Part shown: positions 20,970-33,226 of the stretch, piece after piece | How the letters are laid out: each line of letters opens with the position of its first letter | How positions within the stretch are numbered: the first letter of the stretch is position 1 | NCBI GenBank assembly: GCA_949592205.1 | Contig: CATIUR010000006.1 | Span: 6,953,001 to 7,017,000 of the forward strand | Length of the DNA stretch: 64,000 nt | Direction: 5' to 3' | Source of the DNA: Helichrysum umbraculigerum | Lineage: Eukaryota; Streptophyta; Magnoliopsida; Asterales; Asteraceae | Notes under the pieces: generated by a model | What the model was told of the DNA's origin: nothing | Seen by the model: the letters and a program-made list of their open reading frames with translations, nothing else | Database searches by the model: none | Translations under genes and position numbers: made by a program

Positions 20970-23304
20970 TGTAACAACCGCCAAATTAGGGCTAGTAATT
21001 AGCGCCTAATCCTATGTAAATACATGTAATTAGTTCTGTGTTAGGCTAATTAATGTAACGAAATATATATTTGAATATATATACGAATACGTGATTGGAT
21101 TTGATCGTACACAATCTTTAAATCAAATGTAATTCGATTCGGTAAATACGGACGTTGGTGAAACATTTTAATTTAAGCATGAAACATTTCTTAAAAACAC
21201 CATGACATTCCGAATAACATTTTAATAATACTCTCAAGTTGTCCTATTTCGCGCAACTAAAATCTCGCGATTTAAAAACAAAATACAAAATACATAATTT
21301 ATTTAAAGAGTTGACAAAATAATTCGACTAAATTATTTAACAAAGATTGATATTTTTAAACGAATAATTACATGAAAAATAAATATTAAACGCTTAAATA
21401 ACGGAGAAAATGAACACCACACGGAGGCGTGGACTGAAAAGTGGAGGATAAACCTCCACCTCCCTTCCACTTTCTTTCATTCATCATCATCATCATCACC
21501 TCACTCCATTCTCTCTCTCTCTTTCTTTTCTTTCAAAGAAAACCACCACCCCCATCCCACTAAAACGCAAAATAACACACCAAAACGCACTCGGATTATA
21601 CCCTCCGTTTGGAAGAAAAGCATCACCTCGCAACGATCTACATTCCTATCTTTCCGGATTTTCGTTTCGGCATTTCGTAAGTTTCCGACAAAACCCGAAA
21701 CTCTCCGTTTTTACTCATTTTTACGTTTATGGGTTACACATGCTTAAAATGTCCAATAATGGGTTGGGTAAAAGTATTAGATCGAACGGTGGCCGGAAAA
21801 CTCGTTTTCGGTCCATTTTCCGACGAACAGTTGGAAGTGTCGCTAGTGTGCCAAAAACAGTACTAGCGACACTAGCTAAGTGTCGTTATGCCTAAGTGTC
21901 GCCCCTATAGCGACACTACTTAAGTGTCGCTGAACTACTTAACCAGATTTATCTTAGCGACACTCCCTTAGAGACGCCAAAATTCGTAAGTGTCGCCTAT
22001 AGCGACACTAATCAAGTGTCGCCAATTTATGAAAATCGAAAATCTAGCGACACTCATCAAGTGTCGCCTAACTAGTGTCGCCTGTAGTGACACTAGCCAA
22101 GTGTCGCCAAAAACAGAAAATTGTCAAAATATTTATACACCAAGTGTCGAACTTGTACAACCTCAAACACTTATACGATACGACTTCTAAAACACTTTAG
22201 AATACACTTTCACATGTAACACTTCAAAACATGATGATAATATCGGGATTATTATTACAAACCGTCACCAACGGGCCAACTATATTTTTCTAAGAACAAA
22301 CGGTAACGAACCAACATTGGACATAACGAGTTGTGCGGACAACTAGCCTAGATGGTCTTGCGAGACAACTACTTACATAACCTTATGTGTTTAGGCATTT
22401 GAAGGTTACGGGTTCGGAGAACCTACGGACTGATATCATTTACTCGTTTATTTGTATAAACGTAACTTGCAAAGACTCAGGTGAGTCTTACGGCCCCACT
22501 TTTACTGTTTTTCTTATTTGGGGGAGATACATGCTACTGATTTTTCTTGAACACGAGTACTAAACTGCTTACTATACCAAACGGAATTGCATGAGTTGTT
22601 TACTATTTACAGAAGTCTCTCCATCATATATCGTTAGTTATGGACTTAAGCGCGAACACTAGTTAATGGATCCATTAGGGAAATGACCCTCCCCGCCCAG
22701 GGTAGTAGCGCTACCGCGAACCGTTATGTATAAACGGGCGACTATTATTCGTTACTTATGCTTGCTTAGTTACGAGCATGTCACGGGAGCAAACTATTAC
22801 TTATGGGTTAAGCTTCGATTATGAGCCTCATGGCAACGGTATAACTTATTTACTTTTCATTTGCTGGATTTGCAAATACTTGATTTACGCCTGCGGGACT
22901 ACTGATGAAATCTTGTGTTCAAAACTGATATTACTTACAAACCTGTGAGATTCACCAACATTCGTGTTGACCCTTTTAGCATGTTATCTCAGGTACCCGG
23001 ACGGAGTAGGATTGCTCCAGGACTTTAGCTAGAGTCGCATGATTTCAACACAACTGCATTAACGGAGATTCTCAGTATTATCTTTTGTACATGTTGATTA
23101 TGTAATAGAATCTCCCTCTATACGCATGGACTCTAGGAAACTACATTTTGTATACGAAAACATTAAGTTTTCAAACATTTATTTCTATGAAATCATTTTA
23201 CAACGTCTCATGTAGAGGTCGTTTACTGTATATCTTGTGCTTTGTATATTGATTAGTAACACCCAAGTATGCTTCCGCAAATCATTAAATTTGGGGGTGT
23301 TACA
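20970..23304 (+). repeat. Tekay 5' LTR
   Basis: Runs TGTAACAACCGCC to GGGGGTGTTACA, 2335 bp. Inside, at 21836-22115, is an array of AGCGACACT and AGTGTCGC(C/T) in alternating orientation, the counterpart of the different arrays in the two minus-strand LTRs. The AAAGACTCAGGTGAGTCTTA block near 22473-22492 is shared with the other LTRs. Confidence 0.95.
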
Positions 23305-23307
23305 GAT

Positions 23308-23320
23308 TGGTATCAGAGCC
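23308..23320 (+). other. Primer binding site, initiator-Met tRNA
   Basis: TGGTATCAGAGCC starts four bases after the 5' LTR. It is complementary to the 3' end of plant initiator methionine tRNA. Confidence 0.95.
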
Positions 23321-23624
23321 TAAGGTTATAGTGAACTAGGTTGCATTTAGTGGGACTAGACTATGACCATTAGGCAGTATTTCCTTACTAGGCATGATTG
23401 GTTCAGGAATTACAGCATACGACTTTAATTTAACATAGCCTGATCAACTATGTACAATTAAGGAAAGATGATGTGAGGTCTGAAATGGTTATGTTGAGCA
23501 GGGATACGTTAGTTGACTCTGACCACGAGAGAACCGGACCATTACTTGATACGTGCTAGACACTAGGCTGGATATTATATACTTATATATATTAGCCTCG
23601 TCTTACTTACACTCTGCCTCAGGA

Positions 23625-24137
23625 ATGGCAAACACACCACCTAATTCGTCACGCTCTCATCCGCAAGGATCTCGAAACCCGCGAATAGTTAGGAGGACCC
23701 CTAGGTCACCTCGAACCAGCCCCTATCCTGTTCATAACCCTCGGAACTCGGCACACCTCACGATGCCAGTGCTGGCTACCCAACTCCATCATCAGGAGCA
23801 AAGGCTTGAGAATCTCGAACGGGAACAACACCGAATGACCTACCTGCTTCGCCAAGCTCTTGACCGCATATCACAACTTCAGCGAGAACAAGAAGATACC
23901 AGCCTCTCTGTGAGCATAATTCAGGATTCAATGACCGCTGAATTAGTTGCGGATGAACTCATAAGAAACCGACTAGAGGAATGTGAACAGCGTTCACAGG
24001 AGACTCAGGAGTACTCTCGAGCACTGGTACAACGACTGGCCTTGGTTGAAGACAACGCCAGGCAAGCCAACAGACTAGCAGAAACCGTTGACCGCCTTGT
24101 CGCGCTGATGGAGCAGATTAATCTGCATCAAGATTAG
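23625..24137 (+). CDS. Additional ORF upstream of gag (170 aa), coiled coil
   Basis: An intact frame between the primer site and gag. I start at MANTPPNSSRSHPQGSRN; a longer frame from 23553 adds a hydrophobic leader with no support. The first 70 residues are Pro/Arg/Ser-rich and basic, the rest a long coiled coil (RLENLEREQHRMTYLLRQAL and beyond) ending QINLHQD. It has no similarity to gag or pol that I can see. Extra ORFs 5' of gag are known in some plant Ty3/gypsy lineages, mostly of unknown function. A nucleic-acid-binding oligomer would fit its make-up, as inference. It is uninterrupted although pol is broken. Confidence 0.7.
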   Translation: MANTPPNSSRSHPQGSRNPRIVRRTPRSPRTSPYPVHNPRNSAHLTMPVLATQLHHQEQRLENLEREQHRMTYLLRQALDRISQLQREQEDTSLSVSIIQDSMTAELVADELIRNRLEECEQRSQETQEYSRALVQRLALVEDNARQANRLAETVDRLVALMEQINLHQD

Positions 24138-24402
24138 ATCAGTCTGTAACTTGTAACCAGTTAACTACTTAATTAGGACCTATGTAATTCAACCGGATGT
24201 AACAATTCCCGGTACTTTTGTACTACTATTACTCTGTAATCTCTTGGAAAACCCGTACCTTGTATCCAACTTGTTTATTTAAATGAAATGTGATTGTCAC
24301 TTCGTACTGTAATCGTGTATCTCATCATTTACACTTGTGACATATCATAACTTCATACAAATATCTTATTCCTCTTTCCTTGTTCTTTTATTGTTCAGCA
24401 TC

Positions 24403-25773
24403 ATGCCTCCTCGTCGACAGGTTACCCTTAGTGAAGCCGAAATTGCGGGTCTGATTGCCCGTAGTGTGGCCCAAGCCCTAGCTACCCGAACATCAACTCC
24501 TGGTAGCGAAGATACAGCTAACAATGGACCACAACTCAAACCCTGCTCATATAAGGACTTCCAAAACTGCAAACCTTTGAACTTCTATGGTACTGAAAGA
24601 GCGATCGGTCTGGTACGCTGGATCGAGAAAATCGAATCTGTATTTCTTATCTGCAACTGTGCGGAGGGAGACAGGGTAAAGTTCTCCGCCAGTACTTTCT
24701 CAGACACCGCTCTCACCTGGTGGAACACCTATGCCCAGACTGTGGGTATCGAAAATGCTTACAAGCTTCCGTGGGAGGAACTGAAGGAGATGTTGAGGGG
24801 TGAGTACTGCCCCAGGAACGAACTGAAACAACTAGAGTTGGAATTCTGCAACCACAAGATGCAAGGTGATGATATCACCGGGTACACCAACCGTTTCCAC
24901 CAACTGGCACTTCTGTGCCCATCCATGGTCGATCCTGAATACACGAGGATCGAGAAATATGTTGATGGAATGCCCGACAGACTTCAAGACCTGGTAACGT
25001 CATCCAAACCGGGTACGATTCAGAGCGCCATCCGTATGGCCCATGAGCTAACGGCAAATTCTGTCCGCCGTGGCACAACTTCTACCCCATCTGCAAACAA
25101 CAAACGCAAATGGGAAGGAAACCCTAACTCATCCAACCAACTCACCAACAAGAAGCCTGAGTCTGTTAAGGCTTATTCATCAGGGACTACTGAAAAGAAA
25201 GGGTACGTTGGAAACAAACCCTACTGTTCCAAATGCAACCGCCATCACGACGGTTCCTGCCCTTGCACCAACTGCAAACGGTTCGGGCACCTAGCCAAGG
25301 ATTGCCGAGCCATCATTCCTACCCCCAACACCAATGCACCAAAGACCTGCTTTGGGTGCGGAAATTCTGGGCATTTCAAGAACAACTGCCCCAAGCTGAA
25401 GAACAACAACAACAAGAACAACAACAACAGCAACAACAACGCACGAAGCAGAGCCTTCGTGATCAACTCAGGGGACGCCCGTCAAGACCCGAATGTGGTC
25501 TCGGGTATGTTCTTCCTCAACAACTTATCTGCTTCTATTCTATTTGATACTGGTGCTGATAGGAGCTATATTTCTGATGAGTTTTGCCCACTACTTGACA
25601 TCACTCCCGTGGCCTTAGATGTTAAGTACACCGTAGAACTTGCAAATGGTAAACTCATAGAAACCGATAGTGTGATACCTAATTGCACTTTAAACCTAGC
25701 CGACGAAATATTCTCAATCGATCTTATGCCTGTTGAACTAGGAAGTTTCGACGTCATCGTGGGTATGGACTAG
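24403..25773 (+). pseudogene. gag: Tekay gag-protease, ends at a premature stop
   Basis: Starts MPPRRQVTLSEAEIAGL. The gag core is at about residues 60-200 (FYGTERAIGLVRWIEKIESV, WWNTYAQ, EFCNHKMQGDD). Zinc knuckles CTNCKRFGHLAKDC and CFGCGNSGHFKNNC are at about 288-301 and 316-329. The aspartic protease motif LFDTGADRSYI is at about 378-388. The frame ends at TAG 25771-25773 just after VGMD, where relatives have Trp. The same frame then stays open to a second stop, TGA at 25906-25908. It should be continuous with pol, as in most Tekay elements. Both stops fit G-to-A or C-to-T change. Confidence 0.9.
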
Positions 25774-28700
25774 TTGTCCAAGCATCGGGCCGAAATTGTT
25801 TGTTATGATAAGATCGTCCGCATCCCTCTCGCCGTCGGTAGAACCTTGATCATACAAGGGGAGACCGGTGGGTCGAGAGTAAACATAATCTCCTGTTTAA
25901 AAACCTGAAAATTGCTGAGAAAAGGTTACCCAGCAATTCTCGCACACATCACGGAGAAAAAGTCGGAGGAGAAGCGACTTGAAGATGTGCTAATCGTTAG
26001 AGACTTTCCCGAAGTCTTTCCAGAAGAACTACCTGGTTTACCTCCACCTAGACAGGTTGAGTTCTCGATTGATCTCGTGCCGGGTGCCGCACCGGTGGCC
26101 CGGGCACCATACCGCCTAGCCCCATCCGAACTTCAGGAGTTGTCTACTCAGTTGCAGGAACTCCTGGATAGAGGATTCATTAGACCGAGTTCTTCACCTT
26201 GGGGAGCTCCGGTCTTATTTGTCAAAAAGAAAGACGGTTCATTTCGAATGTGTATTGACTACCGAGAGTTGAACAAACTAACCGTCAAGAACCGATATCC
26301 ACTCCCTCGAATCGACGATCTGTTTGATCAACTTCAAGGATCAAGCTGTTATTCAAAGATTGATCTTCGATCGGGTTATCATCAATTGCGTGTTCGCGAT
26401 ACCGATATCGCAAAAACCGCATTCAGAACCCGTTACGGGCATTACGAATTTCAAGTGATGCCATTCGGTCTAACCAACGCACCGGCAGTATTCATGGACC
26501 TTATGAATCGGGTGTGCAAGCCTTATCTCGACAAGTTTTTCATTGTCTTCATCGATGACATCCTCATATACTCACGAAACGAACAAGAACACGCACAACA
26601 CCTCAGAACCATCCAAGAACTGCTTAGACACGAGGAGCTTTACGCCAAATTCTCTAAGTGTGAGTTCTGGATAAAAACCGTTCAATTCCTTGGACACGTG
26701 ATTGACAGCCAGGGAATTCATGTAGACCCATCAAAAATCGAGGCAATCAAGAACTGGCAAGCACCAACCACTCCCACCGAGGTAAGCCAATTCTTGGGAT
26801 TGGTGGGATACTATCGCCGGTTCATCGAAAACTTTTCAAAAATAGCACAACCACTTACGGTACTGACTCAGAAGGAAAAGAAATTCGATTGGACCGATAA
26901 ACAAGAGTCAGCATTTCAGCTGTTGAAACTCAAGCTTTGCAGTGCACCCATTCTATCCCTACCCGAAGGCACCGATGTCTTCGTGGTATATTGCGATGCT
27001 TCTCACCAAGATCTCGGTTGCGTGCTGATGCAACGAGACAAGGTCATTGCTTACGCCTCCCGACAACTTAAAGTTCACGAGAAGAACTACACAACTCACG
27101 ACCTCGAGTTAGGGGCCGTGGTATTCGCTCTCAAAATCTGGAGACATTACCTTTATGGTACCCGAAGTACCGTATTCACCGACCACAAAAGTCTCCAACA
27201 CATCTTTGACCAAAAAGATCTTAACAGGAGGCAACGTCGATGGGTCGAGTTGCTTACCGATTATGATTGTGAAATCAAGTACCATCCGGGCAAGGCAAAT
27301 GTTGTTGCCGATGCTCTCAGTCGAAAGGAACGACCGAAACCACTTCGAGTCCGGGCCCTAAGCATGACAATTCACAACGACCTGAACATCCAAATTCTCA
27401 CCGCTCAACTCGAAGCTCTCAAACCTGATAATGTCAAAAACGAGGCCTTGCGAGGCATGGATAAACAATTCGAGATCAAACCTAATGGAGTTAGGTACTT
27501 CTCTAACCGAATCTGGTTGCCTAGTTTTGGGAACCTGCGGGACTTGGTGATGGATGAAGCTCACAAGTCCAAATATTCTATCCACCAGGGATCCGATAAA
27601 ATGTACCACGGAATCAAAGAGTTTTATTGGTGGCCGAACATGAAAGCTGAAATCGCCACGTACATCAACAAGTGTCTTACTTGTTCAAAGGTCAAAGCCG
27701 AATACCAGAAACCTTCCGGCTTACTCCAACAACCCGACATTCCTGAATGGAAATGGGAACAGATTGCCATGGATTTCATAACCCTAAGTCGGCGAGCGGT
27801 TGCGATACCATTTGGGTGATCGTCGATCATCTCACCAAATCAGCTCGTTTCTTGGCAATCAAGGAAACTGATAAAATGGAACGCCTCACACAAATCTACA
27901 TCAAAGAAATCGTTTGCCAACATGGTGTCCCTATCTCGATCATCTCTGACAGGGATGCTCGTTTCACATCTCGCTTCTGGCAATCACTCCAAAAATCATT
28001 GGGTACCCGTCTCGATATGAGTACCGCGTACCATCCTCAAACTGATGGTCAAAGTGAACGAACTATTCAGACACTGGAAGACATGCTACGAGCCTGCATA
28101 GTTGATTTCGGTACCAACTGGGAAAGACACCTACCATTGTGTGAGTTTTCCTACAATAACAGCTATCACGCCAGCATCAAAGCTGCACCTTTTGAGGCAC
28201 TGTACGGTCGTAAGTGCCGATCACCGATCTGTTGGACTGAAGTGGGAGATAGTCAACTCACTGGTCCTGAACTCATACACGAAACCACTGAGAAAATTGT
28301 TGAAATCCAAAACCGACTCAAAGCCGCTCGTGATCGTCAGAAAAGTTACGCTGACGTGAGACGCAAACCACTCGAGTTCCAGGTTGGGGACCGAGTACTC
28401 CTGAAAGTATCGCCTTGGAAAGGCGTAATCCGATTTGGCAAACGCGGGAAATTAAATCCCAGGTACATTGGGCCTTTTGAGATCATCGAACGGATTGGCC
28501 CCGTGGCATATCGATTGCAGCTGCCACCCGAACTCAGCAGCGTGCACCCTACCTTTCACATTTCTAACTTAAAGAAATGTCTGTCTGACGAGACACTTAT
28601 TATACCACTTGACGAGATTCGCATTGATAACAAACTTCACTTCGTTGAGGAACCCGCTGAAATCATGGACCGTGAGGTCAAACAGCTAAAACAGAGTCGT

Positions 28701-28829
28701 ATTCCCATCGTAAAAGTCAGGTGGAATTCTAGACGTGGTCCTGAATTCACTTGGGAATGGGAAGACCAAATGCGACAGAAATACCCACATCTCTTCCCAG
28801 ACGACGCACCGACCATGCAATCGAACTAA
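25774..28829 (+). pseudogene. pol: Tekay pol: RT, RNase H, integrase; one stop and one frameshift
   Basis: After the TGA at 25906-25908 the frame is open to 27819. It holds reverse transcriptase (DLRSGYHQLRV, then VFIDDILIYS near 26550), RNase H (YCDASHQDLGCVL near 26990) and the integrase zinc-binding start (HQGSDKMYHGIKEFYWWP near 27580). Just after MDFIT at about 27782 the frame shifts, consistent with a small deletion. The rest continues in another frame to 28829: integrase core (ISDRDARFTS, TDGQSERT) and the C-terminal chromodomain-like tail. The break falls inside the integrase catalytic core, so no working integrase is expected. Confidence 0.9.
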
Positions 28830-28852
28830 TTTCGGGACGAAGTTCTTTTAAC

Positions 28853-28862
28853 AGGGGGAGAA
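28853..28862 (+). other. Polypurine tract of the Tekay element
   Basis: AGGGGGAGAA directly before the 3' LTR; the priming site for plus-strand synthesis. Confidence 0.85.
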
Positions 28863-31196
28863 TATAACAACCGCCAAATTAGGGCTAGTAATTAGCGCCT
28901 AATCCTCTGTAAATACATGTAATTAGTTCTGTGTTAGGCTAATTAATGTAACGAAATATATATTTGAATATATATACGAATACGTGATTGGATTTGATCG
29001 TACACAATCTTTAAATCGAATGTAATACGATTCGGTAAATACGGACGTTGGTGAAACATTTTAATTTAAGCATGAAACATTTCTTAAAAACACCATGACA
29101 TTCCGAATAACATTTTAATAATACTCTCAAGTTGTCCTATTTCGCGCAACTAAAATCTCGCGATTTAAAAACAAAATACAAAATACATAATTTATTTAAA
29201 GAGTTGACAAAATCATTCGACTAAATTATTTAACAAAGATTAATATTTTTAAACGAATAATTACAAGAAAAATAAATATTAAACGCTTAAATAACGGAGA
29301 AAATGAACACCACACGGAGGCGTGGACTGAAAAGTGGAGGATAAACCTCCACCTCCCTTCCACTTTCTTTCATTCATCATCATCATCACCTCACTCCATT
29401 CTCTCTCTCTCTTTCTTTTCTTTCAAAGAAAACCACCACCCCCATCCCACTAAAATGCAAAATAACACACCAAAACGCACTCGGATTATACCCTCCGTTT
29501 GGAAGAAAAGCATCACCTCGCAACGATCTACATTCTTATCTTTCCAGATTTTCGTTTCGGCATTTCGTAAGTTTCCGACAAAACCCGAAACTCTCCGTTT
29601 TTACTCATTTTTACGTTTTTATGGGTTACACATGCTTAAAATGTCCAATAATGGGTTGGGTAAAAGTATTAGATCGAACGGTGGCCGGAAAACTCGTTTT
29701 CGGTCCATTTTCCGGCGAACAGTTGAAAGTGTCGCTAGTGTGCCAAAAACAGTACTAGCGACACTAGCTAAGTGTCGCTATGCCTAAGTGTCGCCCCTAT
29801 AGCGACACTACTTAAGTGTCGCTGAACTACTTAACCAGATTTATCTTAGCGACACTCCCTTATTGACGCCAAAATTCGTAAGTGTCGCCTATAGCGACAC
29901 TAATCAAGTGTCGCCAATTTATGAAAATCGAAATCTAGCTACACTCATCAAGTGTCGCCTAACTAGTGTCGCCTGTAGCGACACTAGCCAAGTGTCGCCA
30001 AAAACAGAAAATTGTCAAAATATTTTTACACCAAGTGTCGAACTTGTACAACCTCAAACACTTATACGATACGACTTCTAAAACACTTTAGAATACACTT
30101 TCACATGTAACACTTCAAAACATGATGATAATATCGGGATTATTATTACAAACCGTCACCAACGGGCCAACTATATTTTTCTAAGAACAAACGGTAACGA
30201 ACCAACATTGGACATAACGAGTTGTGCGGACAACTAGCCTAGATGGTCTTGCGAGACAACTACTTACATAACCTTATGTTTTTAGGCATTTGAAGGTTAC
30301 GGGTTCGGAGAACCTACGGACTGATATCATTTACTCGTTTATTTGTATAAACGTAACTTGCAAAGACTCAGGTGAGTCTTACGGCCCCACTTTTACTGTT
30401 TTTCTTATTTGGGGGAGATACATGCTACTGATTTTTCTTGAACACGAGTACTAAACTGCTTACTATACCAAACGGAATTGCATGAGTTGTTTACTATTTA
30501 CTGAAGTCTCTCCATCATATATCGTTAGTTATGGACTTAAGCGCGAACACTAGTTAATGGATCCATTAGGGAAATGACCCTCCCCGCCCGGGGTAGTAGC
30601 ACTACCGCGAACCGTTATGTATAAACGGGCGACTATTATTCGTTACTTATGCTTGCTCAGTTACGAGCATGTCACGGGAGCAAACTATTACTTACGGGTT
30701 AAGCTTCGATTATGAGCCTCATGGCAACGGTATAACTTATTTACTTTTCATTTGCTGGATTCGCAAATACTTGATTTACGCCTGCGGGCACTACTGATGA
30801 AATCTTGTGTTCAAAACTGATATTACTTACAAACCTGTGAGATTCACCAACATTCGTGTTGACCCTTTTAGCATGTTATCTCAGGTACCCGGACGGAGTA
30901 GGATTGCTCCAGGACTTTAGCTAGAGTCGCATGATTTCAACACAACTGCATTAACGGAGATTCTCAGCATTATCTTTTGTACATGTTGATTATGTAATAG
31001 AATCTCCCGCCATACGCGTGGACTCTAGGAAACTACATTTTGTATACGAAAACATTAAGTTTTCAAACATTTATTTCTATGAAATCGTTTTACAACGTCT
31101 CATGTAGAGGTCGTTTACTGTATATCTTGTGCCTTGTATATTGATTAGTAATACCCAAGTATGCTTCCGCAAATCATTAAATTTGGGGGTGTTACA
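28863..31196 (+). repeat. Tekay 3' LTR
   Basis: Starts TATAACAACCGCC, with the canonical TG changed to TA, and ends GGGGGTGTTACA. 2334 bp. Carries the same AGCGACACT array at 29729-30000. A few indels (one CAT unit, one TT) and about 35 substitutions separate it from the 5' LTR. Confidence 0.95.
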
Positions 31197-31258
31197 ATAC
31201 CCGATCGGCTGGGTGTTGATACCCGATCGGCTGGGAAAGGATACCCGATCGGCTGGAG
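31197..31258. repeat. CCCGATCGGCTGG minisatellite, right part
   Basis: Three copies of ATACCCGATCGGCTGG that continue the array at 20836-20969 across the Tekay insertion. The LTR then continues, without genes, to about 32238. Confidence 0.9.
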
Positions 31259-32164
31259 TTGTTTCAGGTCTGTTCGTGTGAGTTTACTTATAAAATGAGT
31301 TTCGATTCGATTTTTCGGACATAATAAGTGGATGGAACACTAACATATGATGATATAAATATTACTAAACACCAAAAAACGAAGAAGATAGAGGGGTGTT
31401 CTTACGGATTAGATTGGAGACCGAAAGTGGCGATGGTGATGAAATACAATGATGATGATGATGATGTTGCTCCCTGTTGCTTCCTCTTCTGCTTCCTCTT
31501 CTCCTGATGATGGTGATGATTTCAGAAGATGATGGTGATGGTGGCGGTTTGAGGTGTGTGAACCGAGAGAGAAAGAGGGAGAGATGAGAAAGAAGAAAAT
31601 GAAATGGGAAAGGAATGAGAAGGGTATGTTTGGTCTGCATATGGTCACGGGGCAAGATCCACAAATTGTGGATCTTGTCCGACTCCAATTCGTAGTATAA
31701 AATACCCGTGTTTTTCTACCCGATCGTAAAGTAGTATAATATTTTCAAATGATAAATTCCTAAAAGTGAAATCGTATGTATTTTTAATCGAAGTATCTTA
31801 TAAAAATACTTTTAGTAAAATATAAAATTATAACTTTGTTTTAAGTTTGGTTGACGGATATGGTTCGGATGGTTTCATCGCGTTGAATACGATTTGAATA
31901 AAACAAAATATGTTTTATTTTAATCCAAGTAAATAATAATTATTATTTTCAATAATAATACATTATCTATAAGTTTTGTCATGAATGTTTTGATTTGTAC
32001 GATACGAAATACTTTATATATTATCAAAATAATATATAATAAATAATGAGTGTATTAAATAATAATTCTATATTACTTAATACTTGTTTTCACCAACGCC
32101 CGTATGAATGAATCAGAATTTGGCCGATTTTAGATAATGCACGATTTAAATTTTTAATCGCGTA

Positions 32165-32167
<3 letters not shown>

Positions 32168-32238
<71 letters not shown>
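32168..32238. repeat. (TA)n tract at left edge of the integrated virus
   Basis: About 71 bp of TA. Its partner is the TA run at 40638-40665. The two are halves of one microsatellite in the LTR, opened by the virus insertion. Confidence 0.9.
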
Positions 32239-32243
<5 letters not shown>

Positions 32244-32800
32244 ATTTATAGAATCTGAATTACAACACGGTAGTATACTGGAACTTGCTTCCTGCTCTAT
32301 AGGTACAGACTCCGACTTGACTATAGGAGATATACATATATTAAAATCTAGATGTTTTGAACATTGAGAAGTTGATAATATAATAGAGGGTTTTTTCATA
32401 TAAATTTTCGAATGCCTCTTCTTTCATTTTCTTCGTCTTTTATAAGAAAGGCCATTGCTCTGATACCAAATGTGTTCAGGACCGTTTTCAATTATAAAAT
32501 AAACATACGTTTTCAATTATAAAATAAACATACGTTTCAATTATAAAATAAACATAAACATGTCTAAAGAAAAGGATTATAAAATTATACCTTTATTTAT
32601 AGAATCTGAATTACAACACGGTAGTATACTGGAACTTGCTTCCTGCTCTATAGGTATAGACTCCGACTTGACTATAGGAGATATACATATATTAAAATCT
32701 AGATGTTTTGAACATTGAGAAGTTGATAATATAATAGAGGGTTTTTCATATAAATTTTCGAATGCCTCTTCTTTCATTTTCTTCGTCTTTTATAGATGAA
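32239..32800 (-). repeat. Direct repeat of about 207 bp flanking the left primer site
   Basis: 32239-32443 and 32590-32797 are almost identical, starting CCTTTATTTATAGAATCTG. They flank the primer site at 32457-32468 and three AT-rich repeats of about 30 bp (ATTATAAAATAAACATACG) at 32488-32562. Each copy contains a short minus-strand frame (SIILSTSQCSKHLDFNICIS) that may be a leader ORF fragment. Confidence 0.85.
32457..32468 (-). other. Viral primer binding site, tRNA-Met, copy 1
   Basis: Minus-strand TGGTATCAGAGC, the caulimovirid minus-strand DNA priming site. The flanking CCAAATGTGTTCAGGACCG is shared with copy 2. Confidence 0.85.
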
Positions 32801-32956
32801 CTTGATCTTCTTGATTCTTCTTGTAAACTGACATCTTCCGGTTATTCTTTCATAATGTCTTCAATAATAGAGTGTTAACCGGCTGCTTTTCTTTTCTTCC
32901 TTTTGCTTTAATAATTTTGCCTTTGTCGGCCATAGAAACCTTTCTTTAATATTTTC

Positions 32957-33086
32957 TTTGTCGTCTTCTTCTTTCTTGAATACTCTGCATAATCATCTTT
33001 CTTGGATTCTTCACACTTTTGTTTGTCGTCTTCTTCTTTCTTGAATACTCTGCATAATCATCTTTCTTGGATTCTTCACACTTTTG
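32957..33086. repeat. 65-bp tandem duplication in the viral intergenic region
   Basis: The unit beginning TCGTCTTCTTCTTTCTTGAA occurs at 32961 and 33026, followed in both by TACTCTGCATAATCATC. It lies between the downstream ORF and the leader. Confidence 0.85.
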
Positions 33087-33156
33087 TTGACCATAAACTT
33101 TCCTTTTCTCTAATAATGATTATAATTTTCTTTCTGGTTTATAGTGAATTATAATT

Positions 33157-33170
33157 CTTATTTTTATATA
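33157..33170 (-). promoter_or_regulatory. Possible viral promoter TATA box
   Basis: Minus-strand TATATAAAAATAAG in the intergenic region, about 57 bp downstream of the last viral ORF. This is where pregenomic RNA promoters lie in the family. Sequence match only. Confidence 0.4.
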
Positions 33171-33226
33171 GAAATATGTCTTTTCTGGTTTACATGAAAG
33201 ATATCTTTGTTCTTTAATATAGAATT

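Larger units (their letters stand above)
20970..31196 (+). mobile_element. Tekay (Del) chromovirus-type LTR retrotransposon, 10.2 kb
   Basis: Perfect 5-bp target duplication ATACC (20965-20969 and 31197-31201), LTRs of about 2.33 kb, an initiator-Met primer site, a gag-protease frame, reverse transcriptase, RNase H, integrase and a C-terminal chromodomain-like tail (IPIVKVRWNSRRGPEFTWEW), then a polypurine tract. The tail and iMet primer place it in the Tekay lineage of Ty3/gypsy. Three lesions break the coding region. By eye the two LTRs differ at roughly 35-40 positions (about 1.5%), so insertion was recent. Confidence 0.95.

Noticed and set aside
29455..30081. Two frames of 110 and 72 codons in the Tekay 3' LTR
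   Set aside because: They cover LTR promoter and minisatellite sequence, and equivalent frames in the 5' LTR are interrupted.
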